Below, in pieces: positions 47,637-57,988 of a stretch of DNA of 64,000 nucleotides (positions within the stretch are counted from its first letter, which is position 1; every line of letters begins with the position of its first letter). The notes beneath the pieces are model-generated. The model saw only the letters and a program-made list of their open reading frames with translations, was not told the DNA's origin and did no database searches. This DNA is from Latrodectus hesperus (taxonomy: Eukaryota > Arthropoda > Arachnida > Araneae > Theridiidae), in assembly GCA_037975125.1 (NCBI GenBank), contig CM075860.1, forward strand, positions 21,847,589-21,911,588. The letters run 5' to 3'. The translations under genes and the position numbers were made by a program.

Positions 47637-49506
47637 CCGTATTTACGTGAATATAATCCGCATCGTTTTTGGCCAAATGTAGTATTCAAAATTGGGGTGC
47701 ACATTAGATTCGAGACCAAGGTCAGTAGTTTGCCGATAACGTCAACCAAATTTAAATCGTATCAATGAATTATTGTATTTCTCGACTACATTTACCGTTG
47801 ACACATTATTGCATAGAGGATACAAACTGCAGAGTACGTAGTCACGAAAAGGAGGGCAAACAGAGAATGTCCTATGACGCTACATTCAAACGTAATTCTT
47901 TATGCTGTAAAAAATGGCAGTAGAAAGGCAGGGAGAGAGTTCAACGTAGTTGAGCTCGTTTGTGGCGGCAACAGAATTTGGCACTCTTTGAAACTAAAAA
48001 GCTAGTAGAAAGAAATTTACTGGCCTTTGCAAAGGAAGACACCCTAAAATTGAAGAAAAGATTTTGGAATTTGTACGTGAAAGGAGGAAGAATGGACAAC
48101 CTGTGACTAGTGACACCACAAGAAATAAGAGGAGGCTGAAGTTCTTCGAATACCGAAACAAGAGTTTAAGGCTAGTCGTGGATGGGTGGATCGGTTTATG
48201 AAGCGGATGGGCTTATCTCTAAGACGCCGTACAACAATATGCTAAAAGCTTCCTGTAGATTTTGAGGGAAAACTACTAACATATTTTAGTGGTATGTCAT
48301 CACACTTCGGAAGGAAAAGAATATTTCAATGGGGCAAATTGGAAACGCTGACGAGACGCCAATTTGGTTTGATATGCCTCGTAACTACACCATTACGGAG
48401 AAGGGGACTAAGGATGTTATTATCAAAACTTCGTGATGTGAAAAACAAAGCGTAACAGTGATGCTGGCAATAAGAGCAGACACATGCAAACATCTCCCTT
48501 TCTTAATTTTCAAACGGAAAACATGCCCTAAAACCCCTAAGAATGAAAACCTGTTCCCATGATGTCCTGATTCAAAAACCAAGAGAAGGGGTGGATGACG
48601 GAATCATTAATGCTTGATTGGCTCCAAAATGTAGTGAAACGCTTTCCCAGTGGGCTCTCTAATTCACTATCAATGCTTTGTCTGGACGTATTTCGTAGTC
48701 ATCTCATCGACGACGTAAAAAAGAAGATGCACAGCCTAGGCAGTGATCTTGTTATCATTCCTGGAGGGATAACGTCTGTGTTACAACCCCTGGATGTTTG
48801 TATAAATAAGCCTTTTAAGAGGTACGTTCAGGTGGAGTACGAAATATGGTTTTGTGAGCCAAACCATGAATTGACCCCGACAGGAAAAATTAAGTGTGAT
48901 GCACCGCACATTGTTGTACACTGTGTTTCTGTTGCCTGGAAAAGCATCGAATGACCAATGATTGTGAAATCTTTCAAGAAATGCTGCATTCCAAATTCAT
49001 TGAATAGCAGTGAAGATGACGTGCTCTCTAACGCCGAGGAAGACGATGATGAAAGAAGAAATGAATCTACTTCTGACGAAGAGAGATGCAAGGATTCCAG
49101 TGATGAAAACATTAGTGAATAAAGACGTTTACTATTAATCACTGATTGTAGAAGCTGTTAGCTAGGTAAAAATGTTGCGATTTATTTCATGTTCAGATTT
49201 AACGATAGGTATATACGGTAGTGATAATAAACAATGATTGTTTCACATAACAATAGCCAACTATTAGGTTAATTGTATGTTCTGCTACTTTATGTACAAA
49301 TACTTTGCTTTTTAAAATATGGTATCTAAATTTAAATAAAATTATCATACCATTGATTGATAGTTTAGATACTATTCCATTGTTGTATAAAATAATATTC
49401 AATAAATTCCCCTTACCATTGATGCGCATTACATTCCCCGTCAAACAATTTTTTTATTATTTAAAGTTTTAATATGGGAATGCGTATTAGATTCGCATAG
49501 ATACGG
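47637..49506 (+). mobile_element. Tigger/pogo-type element inserted in the channel intron
   Basis: Left end CCGTATTTACGTGAATATAA and reverse-complemented right end CCGTATCTATGCGAATCTAA are imperfect terminal inverted repeats of about 28 bp, bordered by TA at 47635-47636 and 49507-49508. Between them lies a pogo-type transposase. Length about 1.87 kb. It starts only 68 bp upstream of the acceptor boundary of the TM1-TM3 exon, on the opposite strand from the gene, so it sits where branch-point sequence might be affected. Confidence 0.92.
47867..49122 (+). pseudogene. Tigger/pogo transposase (CENP-B-like DNA-binding plus DDE_1)
   Basis: Starts MSYDATFKRN as in CENP-B-like N-termini, continues HPKIEEKILEFVRERRKNGQ (CENP-B helix-turn-helix), SRGWVDRFMKRMGLSLRRRT and the catalytic blocks NADETPIWFDMP, LCLDVFRSHL and SVLQPLDVCINKPFKRY. 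All three acidic residues remain, with 35 residues between the second and third. The end is VKSFKKCCIPNSLNSSEDD and an acidic tail finishing SSDENISE. Frameshifts in the first half and a TGA at 48952-48954 disable it. The last third is one long frame from 48595. A moderately young, dead copy. Confidence 0.88.
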
Positions 49507-50316
49507 TAATTAAACAGTTATCAAAATATTAGTTCAAACTCTATGAAGAGTGATTTTAGAAACATTGTTTAACATGAACAAACATGAACGTTTCTTACAT
49601 TATTGATATTGCTCAGAGAGAGCCTATTTATGTGCATTAGGGTTGCCTAACTAATTCCAACACATGCCATTTTAAACTTTAAAGTATGAGTCACCAACAT
49701 GCTCGTAATATTCATTTTTACCAGTTTCACACTACGTTGTCTCACTTTACAAAAGATGCGTTTATTACCATTTCCGGCATCTTTTTGAAATGTAAAAATT
49801 ATTAAATCATACACCACGTTAGATATTCCTCTGTCATATTTATTACATTTAATTACTTGTTGTTGTTAATTTATTCCATCTGATCTAGACGAGGTCCACG
49901 AGCCCAAATATATTCAAATAATCATAAAAAAGAGGAGGATTGAGAAATATGTCCTTTCTTGCAAGACCCGCATGGTTCATCGAATGGTCAGGAGAGGCCT
50001 GGAAAGAGTTGCATTTCGAACATGTCGCTTAGACTTTTTTCCATTGTGAAATGAGAGGTTGACATTGACATTGACACCAGCGAACTCCCCTGTACCTAAC
50101 TCCAAGGAGCTTTACCAGTTTAATGGGTGAAATGAGAGGTGTTTAATGTGCCCACTTGCAAGTCTACTAATGGTGGACTGAAGGACGCAGTTTACCTTGA
50201 TGGAAAGGGCACCACCTGGAGACTGCTTATTATACCAGAGGTGGATTGAGGGAATTTTCTATAACTGCCCATTCAGAATTTGTTTTGGGGTCGATTTCAG
50301 AGAAAGTCAGAGATGT

Positions 50317-50372
50317 ACTTGACACTGGTATAATTTAGAGTCTCGAGACTCTGAATTATACTAGTGTCAAGT
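50317..50372. repeat. 56-bp near-perfect palindrome
   Basis: Centre between 50344 and 50345 in TCTCGAGA. Arms ACTTGACACTGGTATAATTT... mirror ...AATTATACTAGTGTCAAGT with two mismatches among 28 pairs. Confidence 0.95.
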
Positions 50373-50392
50373 AGATAGTTTGATACCAGTGT

Positions 50393-50444
50393 CTGCAGAT
50401 AGTTTGGACAAGGAAAGATCTTTCCTTGTCCAAACTATCTGCAG
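50393..50444. repeat. 52-bp perfect palindrome
   Basis: Arms CTGCAGATAGTTTGGACAAG and the following GAAAGA are mirrored exactly around AAGATCTT (centre 50418/50419), 26 bp each, with no spacer. It falls inside the RNase H end of the LINE (codons for ADSLDKE), so it arose by inverted duplication of LINE sequence. Confidence 0.97.
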
Positions 50445-52050
50445 TCTTATCGCCATAGAAACCAATGTGGGACGGAATATATTGGAAATGGATCTAATGA
50501 TGCTAAGAAAGCTCTTTAAGAATGTTAATAATGGAGATTGTAGTTTTAACACCAACTTTAGTCCAATTATTTATGTGCTGAATGGATCCACGTATATTAG
50601 TTAAAATTGAAATACTTGTGAATGATGTTACAGATTTAATGGCTTTGAGGACTTCTTTGATGGCTATTAGCTCATGAATATGCAGATATGTATCTCTGAA
50701 TTATACAGAAATTGGGATTCTTAATACTGGTTTAATGAAAGAAGTTTGGGGCCTTTATAAAAAACAGATGTGTAAGAGTTATGTACATTTTTACTGCCAT
50801 CGGTATAAATTTGAATTAATGTGGCAAGAATTTGGTTAATGACCTCCAGAGCAAGTTGATGTAGCTAATCATTCAAGACTTAATTTTTATTAGTAGGGGT
50901 ACCAGGTTCAGTTTTAAAATAGACTCAAGTTAATCTCTTAAAAGTTGAAAAAATTAATCCAATAGAATTCTCTTCAGTTTCCTGATTTTTAAGGGTCATC
51001 GGAAGAATTTGAGAAAAAGAATTGTTTATCTTTAATCTCTGTCTGTTCGTTCATTTTCTAAGAAATGCTGATGAGCGATTAAGATCCATAATTATAAATC
51101 TTACTGAAGTATTTCGCAAATAACATGATTCTTATTAGCTTTAAAGATTACTTATCACTTTCATATAAAAATAAATCAGATGGACCACAGTGTTTCATAC
51201 CAATGATGATACGAGCAACGCTTGACTGATTACGCTATAATTTTGCTAAATTAGCAGCAGATGCACAGAAAGAGATCTGACATCAATACTCAACTATGTC
51301 TAATCAAGGAGTGTGTATGTCAATTTGAGATTTCTAGCATCCGGATCTCAGACTGTTCCAGTAACAAATTTCATCAAGTCGCAGTCCCTTTCTGCTTTTA
51401 ATTACTAGATAATCAATATTCTTGTTGATCAGGAATTTTGGATCCAGAGTGTAACCCAAATACTTAGGTGTTTTTCCTAAAGCAAAAATTTTCCCTCATT
51501 AGTGATTTTGGGCTGATAATTGTATAAACTATGATCTGTTGTAAAGAAGCTAATGAGTGATTTAGAAGCATTAAAATTCATTTTATAATTTTCAATAAAA
51601 ATCAATATTGAAGAGAATGTGGTATATATAGTAGTTTCGCGATATGACTAATATTAGAATATAATTTCCAAAAGACAATATCCTCACCAAATAGGCCAAC
51701 CTCACACTGTCAAGAAATAACTTTCTCAATGACTACAATGAATAAAGAAAAAGCATCGGGCTCAACACTAAGCCTTGGGGAGCAACCTGATTGAGCTTAA
51801 ATGTTTTTGACAAAGAATCCTAAATCTAACTCAGATCTGTCAATCTTTCAAGAAATCATAAATCCAAGAAAGGGCTCTATCTTTGAGGAAAAAGATCGAA
51901 ATATTGCTGTTGGTTCACCAAAAGGTGAGCTCTGAAGGTGTACATTGTTTCTCAGTACAGATTTTTTAAAAAAAAGCCACCAAGAAGAGGAAAAGTCGAG
52001 TTGTTCTGGGAAGACAGTCAAAGTCATCAAAACTCATATAAGAAGAAAAA

Positions 52051-52851
52051 CTTTTAGGTCTTTATTGAAGGGGAGATTATGTTTAGCGATAGAGAGTTTT
52101 GTTAGGAGACGTAATGTTTCGTTGTTTTTCTATGTCATGTATTGTGCTACAAAAATGAATTCAATGAAACTTATGTAGCTAATAAGTTCTCCATTACTGA
52201 ATTATTAAAACATTACTTTAAATTTGCATTACCAAAATGGGAATATTCTAAAGAATCCTTTAAGTCTTTTATGCCAATAGTATTATATTTAGCTTAAGTG
52301 ATTAATCAGTAAGTGATTAATTTATTTCTCATAGTTCTTTGTCAAATCGAATAAAATAGTAATTGTATGACCAATAATTATAAAAATAATAATTGTTTGA
52401 AAATAATCAGAAAATCAATTATTGTATGATGTGATGGTATGAGATTATGGACTTTTTTAATTATTTGTACAGTTAGTAAACTTTCCCAAACCAGTGAAAT
52501 AATCATCCCTGTTTTCCACTCACTATTGAGAAATTTCATTGAATAACCAAGATTCCTTTTTCATTTAACTGTATTCAAGACTTTTGTTGAATCAATATTT
52601 TACTTAAAATAAATGGTAGCTTTTATGAATTAGAATTTGGTTAAAAAAACTTAGCTTTGTACACGATGGGAAATATAAAGGAGCCCCCTTCATACCTTGA
52701 TGATTCTGTACATTTAGAATTTTCAAAAGGATCAAATATTGTCAGTGAAACATCCGATTAAGTATGCAGTCATATAACATTTGGGGAACAATTCATTTAT
52801 TGGATAATATTTTAATAAAATCATGCATCTGCTTAATACACACTTGCTTAC
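52051..52851. other. Channel-gene intron, AT-rich, nothing recognised
   Basis: Between the LINE remnant and the loop-C exon. No motif found. Confidence 0.5.
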
Positions 52852-52986
52852 CTGTAGAGTAGACTTGTGTGCAATCTTTCCTTTCTGTTTTTATGAGATC
52901 TAACTGAGGCAGCTCTATCTCTTGGTTCACTTCCAAAGGTACCTCTTCAGCCCAATCAAACACCAAATCATCAGTTGTGTGCGATA
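52852..52986 (-). CDS. Cys-loop chloride channel, exon after the Cys-loop (loop-C region)
   Basis: A 135-nt exon between acceptor ACGAATTTCCAG and donor GTAAGC. Phase 1 on both sides: its first two bases join the T ending the Cys-loop exon at 63241 to give Leu, producing MES|LSHTTDDLVFDW. It closes DCTQVYSTG, completed by the next exon. HTTDDLVF.W and ELPQLDL are the conserved extracellular segments between the Cys-loop and TM1, and the Cys before TQVYSTG pairs with that in NFTC. Size and phases match the corresponding exon of vertebrate glycine and GABA-A receptor genes as I recall them. The MESLSHTTDDLVF.W series is closest, from memory, to arthropod pH-sensitive chloride channels (pHCl). 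Confidence 0.93.
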
Positions 52987-53362
52987 CTGGAAATTCGTAA
53001 AAAATATTAATTTTAAGTAAAATGTACAACGAAATCAGTTTGAACATTTTGTTTTAAATGAGATCGGATGACTATCGTGGCACGACGTTAAAATGTGCCC
53101 AAAACAACCACTGACAGAAAGCCGCACTGCATGCTCAACTCGGGAATTAAACAATACTTGAGAAGTTTCATTTATTGCTTTCCATTCCAGTTTCCAGCCA
53201 ACTCCATGACGGTTTGCGACGCATGAGTTGAACGAAATTCATCAAATAACTATGTCAAGAGGCTTGATTGGATCCAATCGGACTTGGGCACCAAATGACA
53301 GTCATACACTGTAAAAGTAACTGTTGGTTTTACAGTTACATTAAACATATATCACAATTAAA

Positions 53363-53636
53363 GCCACCCGACTTGTCTAGTGGTCAGCGTGTCTGACTAC
53401 GGATAGGGAGGGCTTGGGTTCAAATCCCAGTTCGGGCATGGATGTACTTTCTTTCTCTATCTATCCTGTCTTTGTCTTTTCCTTGTATGAATGTGGAGTG
53501 AATGGTTGCCTACCCTGTAAACGGGTACCTTTAACATGTGTGTACTGAGGAAGTCGGACTTCACACCTAAATAGGGTTCAGTTGGAAAAGTGGAGCAGCG
53601 CACCTATATTGCCAGCCTAGCTGCCACACGACAACA
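53363..53636 (+). mobile_element. tRNA-derived SINE, family C, with 14-bp target duplication
   Basis: A-box region TCTAGTGGTCAGCGTGTCTG and B box GGGTTCAAATCCCAG open a 274-bp unit ending CTGCCACACGACAACA. ATATCACAATTAAA repeats at 53349-53362 and 53637-53650. The body (GGGCATGGATGTACTTTC, ACCCTGTAAACGGGTACC) is related to the SINE inside the mariner at 5612. It sits in the 10-kb channel intron. Confidence 0.95.
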
Positions 53637-54664
53637 ATATCACAATTAAAATCTATTATTTCGAAAAAATAATTTTTAGTGTTTTCATTTCATTTTTAAT
53701 TTTTCTTCCATCAGACAATTCCTTTATAGTTTTCGCTCGCGATTTTCGTTGTATTTTATTTTTTTATAGAACATGAATAAAAATTACTCTCGAAACATAA
53801 CTTTTAAAAGCAGTTTAGTACTGTAGATGAATTTACATCTTATAGTTTTGAGTATTTGTTTTGTGAAAAATTCCTTTTTAGATGTGATCTGTGAATGACT
53901 GACTGAAAGTAGTTGAATAAATTTTGATTCATACTAATTATTATCTGAAATTTTATTTATCTTATAAAAGGGATGATTTCTTAGCCTAATTTTTATTTTT
54001 TAGCCTACTTTATCATATTATTTTTTATTTGGTTCATAACTTTGTACATTTTGTAGAGTAAGAATTCCTAATTTTTCACTAAATAGTTAAAGGTTAGAGA
54101 TTGATTTCATAAAGTCGTATTTTCATGTATTGCACAAACAGTCTACTTTTTATTAGACAGTTTCACGTTTTTAAAAACTAGTAGCTAGTCCCAACCCTGA
54201 CACCATAAACAGATTTCTGTTTCGTTTAACACCTGAGAACTTTATTCTTGAACAATGAAAAGACACGTGTAAACAGACATTTGTGGAAACAGACATTTGT
54301 CGGGAAAGAACTGTGGCGTGGAATTATATTCTTAAGGGACGGAAGAGCATAGAAATGGGGAAAATTCTTATAAACTGAAATCCAGTTGTTTTTTAGCTGG
54401 TTTCGTTTCATCTGAGCAACTCATTTTATAAAGTTTCGTTTGTCAGAAGCGAGACTAAACCATTTATACTGCATATCTATCGTAGGTGAAGAAACGAATG
54501 TGTGTGTCTATATAAGTAAAAAATATTCTAAAAACAGGCGGGAAAATATTAAATAAGGCATAAATTGCCAAAAGGTATAAAATTTCAAAGAACAGTCTCT
54601 CGACAATTTTAATAACTCTGGAAAAAATTCTTGAAAAAGCGAATCGTACCAACAAAAGTGTTCT

Positions 54665-55020
54665 ATTTGGAAAATATTGTAGAAGAGCTAAGCATCCTAA
54701 ACTAGAAAAATCTGTTTCCTTGGTCGAGAAATGAAAGGAGTGAACATTCCTATTGGTGGGAATGTCATAAAAGCTATGTAGGAAGATAAATGTAAGAGAC
54801 TTTAAAACATCACAGGAATCATCCCAAAAAATTTAAAAACAGACACTGAGCTTTATAGAATTCTATGATGAAAGTGGAACTGCAAATAGGTTTCGAAATT
54901 TGAATGGTAAAGAGTACTTAAATCACTATTGCGAATACTGTCCAAAGGATGTTTTCAACGTTAGCAAGATGGTTTACTTTTCAAGGTATTATTCGGAAAA
55001 ACACTCAGCTTCAAAGGCAA
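54665..55020 (+). pseudogene. Fragment of a second Tigger/pogo-type transposase
   Basis: The readable order is VNIPIGGNVIKAM (CENP-B-type linker), RDFKTSQ, LSFIEFYDESGTANRF, and CPKDVFNVSKMVYFSRYYSE. The last corresponds to the family's DIFNADETGLFF..LPEKT block, so the first catalytic Asp is lost (NVSKM). It differs from the element at 47637. It ends where the SINE-like repeat at 55025 begins. I saw no inverted repeats. Confidence 0.6.
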
Positions 55021-55024
55021 TAAA

Positions 55025-55385
55025 TATAATGAGCCAAGCCCATCATTCCTATTTTGGACCGTTGTTGCACCAGCATGCTTCCCTGTACGAAGCCATGAGT
55101 TGGGCTCTAACAGTTATACAGAAGCAGCCGGCTGGACTCTTCCTAATTTTGAAGCATGGACTAAGTAGAAGGCTACCAATACTTGATCTGCCACCCCAAA
55201 GGTATCATTTCACTTGGAGGATATTGCGATCATGCAAAGTTTTAACGCGACACTCCCACCATTAGCGAACACGATGGACCTTTGGTCGGCCGGGATTCGA
55301 ACTACTTACCTTCCGATAATGAGAACTAAGCTCTAGCCAACCAGGTCCCCGCGGCCTTCTAAAATTGGACCACCGTGGCCTTATA
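55025..55385 (-). mobile_element. tRNA-derived SINE, family D (also at 28341)
   Basis: On the minus strand GGGGACCTGGTTGGCTAGAG fills the A-box position and GTAGTTCGAATCCCGGCC the B box, giving a tRNA-like head of about 80 bp. The long body is shared with 28341-28615. The open frame across it on the plus strand is accidental. Left limit and target duplication not resolved. Confidence 0.7.
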
Positions 55386-55389
55386 AGCT

Positions 55390-56467
55390 AACCATTAAAT
55401 TCAGTAAGAGGTCAACGCTAAACAGCTGGATACCTCATTTACACAATCTGGACTAATGGATGAGTGAAAACGATCAGTCTCTAACGATAGTCAATTACAT
55501 AGAAGCTGTTGTCTGTCTAAGGTACTAGAGACTTCTGTGATTGGAAGCTGTTTCCTTAAGTATTAGCTGTATTGGAACTGCGTAATTGTAATTCCTACAG
55601 CTGGAATTTCCTGTATTTAGTAGTGAATTTTCTATGAATAAAAGTCTTGTGATTTTTAAGAGATTGTTTTACTGTTCCTCATTCAACAAGAACCCCAAAG
55701 CACAGCAATTTTTATAATTAAAACAATGAAAGCGTGTCCTTATTGCCCTATGGTATATTTAATAACACATTTTCAACAGAATACTAATCAAAGGATTATC
55801 CTGGTTTGTTTTATAAAAATGCTAAAAATATTAGATGTCTATTTTTATTTTGAAATATAAACAAACGGAATTTTTTTACATTATTTTTGTATTTATTTTT
55901 TACTGAGAATTCTAACTTATATCCATTAATAAGCGATTTGTAATAATTTCATTTTTTAATAATGCTTGAGAGGAAGCATTTTACGTAAAGCAGGTATATA
56001 TATATATATATGTATCTATTTTTGTATTGATAATTTTACAAATTATCTTCAAGTGAAGGTGTTAAGCTTGCAATTTATTAATAAGGAAGCTGTAATCCAC
56101 CTGATAATGAATTTTACGGATACCAAGACAAATGTGTGCTTCCTATTTCAGACTCAATGTTCATTATCCTAAATTAGCATGCACGCAACACTGGAGTACA
56201 ATCAAAGGTATTATAATTTCAAAAAAAGAAGCACTTACTAGAAGAATTAAAACTTAAATAACAATTGAATCAATCTTTAGCAATAGAAGTTATTATCCAT
56301 CAATTGTTCAAAACTAGATATGATTAATTCTATTAACAATTATGTAATAAATTAGTGATAAATATAAATAATGAAATTTAATAAATTGATAATTTTATAA
56401 AAAATCTGCAAGTGCAAAACAAAAGCCAATTTTTGTGGAAGTAAAATTTAAAATTCCCATGTCATCT
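55390..56467. other. AT-rich intron sequence
   Basis: Within the 10-kb channel intron. Nothing recognised. Confidence 0.5.
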
Positions 56468-56481
56468 TCAATATTTCGCTT

Positions 56482-56645
56482 GTCGCTCAACGGTCATTTT
56501 TTGCACACGAGGGCTAATTAGAGAGGGACCTACGGTTTAAAGTGGATTCTGAACCACTACAAACATCCATGCCCAAGGTGGGACTCGAACCCACGAACTG
56601 TTGAACCGAATGCAAGAGCGCTAACCATTCGGCTGCCAGCTCGGC
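56482..56645 (-). mobile_element. tRNA-derived SINE, family A, with 14-bp target duplication
   Basis: Reverse complement has GAATGGTTAGCGCTCTTGC (A box), GGGTTCGAGTCCCACC (B box) and the end GACCGTTGAGCGACAAG. TCAATATTTCGCTT flanks it at 56468-56481 and 56646-56659. Confidence 0.95.
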
Positions 56646-56659
56646 TCAATATTTCGCTT

Positions 56660-57594
56660 TTCGGATTCAATAAATCTCACCTGAATATCATTCTAGTAAT
56701 TTTTGCATTAGAATTAATTTAATAGGAAGTAATATTCAACATGTAGCATAATGTATGAAATCATTTAATCAAAAGAAAGTAATTTCTTATGTAGATAATC
56801 CTAAAAGAGCTACCATATTTACTCAAGCATTAACATGAATAAAATGGCTAATATAGTTAGCACTTTCCTTAACATTTTACTAAATCTGGTTATTATTTTT
56901 CTTTTTATAATTTTATCTTAATAAAATCTAGTTATTAGATTGAAAATTACATTTTAACATTTTTAAAGAAATGAAATAATTTTAAAATTGCAATTCAAGA
57001 AGCTTATTTAAGGAACTGAGCCTTTAAATTTTTTTCTCATTTGACAAAACAATTAAATATAATGAATAGTTAAACTATTATAAGTTATTTATTCTAGGTA
57101 AAAAAAAACAATTTCTTTATAATTAACGATGCTCTGAAGTACAGTTGATGAATAATTTTAAAACTTCATTATTTTAAATATTTTCATTTACATTTCCAAA
57201 TGAATTGAAAATTTAGATAATATAGCATTTAAAATAACTATGACGTTATGTAAGCTATATGATATTGTGTTTTTGTTGAACAACGAAAGATGGATGTTGT
57301 GGCGCAATTTTCTGCGCACCCATCTGTTGCGGAGGGTGCTTGAAAATTTTCCGGGATTCAGCCTATACAACCCGTGCATTTTTAACAGTTCCAGCCTCAA
57401 TCTAATAGAAGTTCATAATATATTTTTGTTAGCAGAATATATGTCCACAAAAGTTTACTAAAGTGAAAAATTTGGATTATAAAATCTGAAGTATCAAAAC
57501 ACCATGAAGCTAGAAGAGGTGATATAGGTTTAAAACAAATTAATTTTTGGTAATCGCTTCTTTAGTATACTTTTATTAAAGTGTATTTAACTAA
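56660..57594. other. AT-rich intron sequence
   Basis: Nothing supported. A GC-richer patch near 57290-57400 is open on both strands without recognisable homology. Confidence 0.5.
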
Positions 57595-57607
57595 GCAAGT
57601 TTAGGGG

Positions 57608-57988
57608 CTGGAACAGAATCTCAGTGATATAAGCCCTTGGCAGGAACATAAACTCTTGGTGGGTGAGGCAAGGAAACTTGTCAGAACCACCAAGATAATT
57701 GCAAAACTGCCAAAAATATGTAGTGAACTGGAACCTAAAGAGCTCCTGAGAAAAATCGAGGCTCAGAACGGTGGAGTCACTCCAATGGAGTGGAACGTTC
57801 TTAACATTAAGAACGATCCATCTGGGCGGACCATCGTTCTTAGTGTGCCTGAATTAGATGCTGCCACACTTCGTGTAAGGGGATATAGGTTTCATATTGG
57901 ACTTCACCAAGTGCAGGCTAAAGTACTTGACAAACCTGCTCCTGATGATGGGGGTGAAGGTAGTTCAAGCCAACCTCCACTACAGTAG
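57608..57988 (+). pseudogene. LINE ORF1, C-terminal part
   Basis: The frame is open from the truncated 5' end to TAG at 57986-57988. It includes VGEARKLVRTTKIIAKLPK, AQNGGVTPMEWNVLNI, SGRTIVLSVPELD and YRFHIGLHQVQAKV. The WNVLN...GR.IVLSVPE order resembles the DUF4780-type C-terminal domain of LOA-like ORF1 proteins. This domain is thought to serve in RNA binding. No start codon remains, so it cannot be made as such. ORF2 overlaps its last 43 bases or so. Confidence 0.75.

Larger units (their letters stand above)
49857..52050 (-). pseudogene. Jockey-like LINE remnant with RT, RNase H and (AAC)n tail
   Basis: Read from right to left on the minus strand: QVAPQGLVLSPMLF (RT motif GVPQGSVLSP), PKYLGYTLDPKF (RT thumb), IYTDGSKNVHNS (RNase H first Asp), then PSHIGFYGDKTADSLDKE (RNase H end), an unusual palindromic stretch at 50317-50444, and a tail reading YDYLNIFGLVDLV with stop, CAGATGG and AACAACAACAAG. 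Many stops and frameshifts. It is the longest Jockey copy in the window and lies in the 5.3-kb channel intron in the same orientation as that gene. Confidence 0.82.

Noticed and set aside
54900..55265. 121-codon frame that looks like a gene
   Set aside because: The first part is a damaged Tigger transposase and the remainder is antisense SINE sequence shared with 28341-28615.
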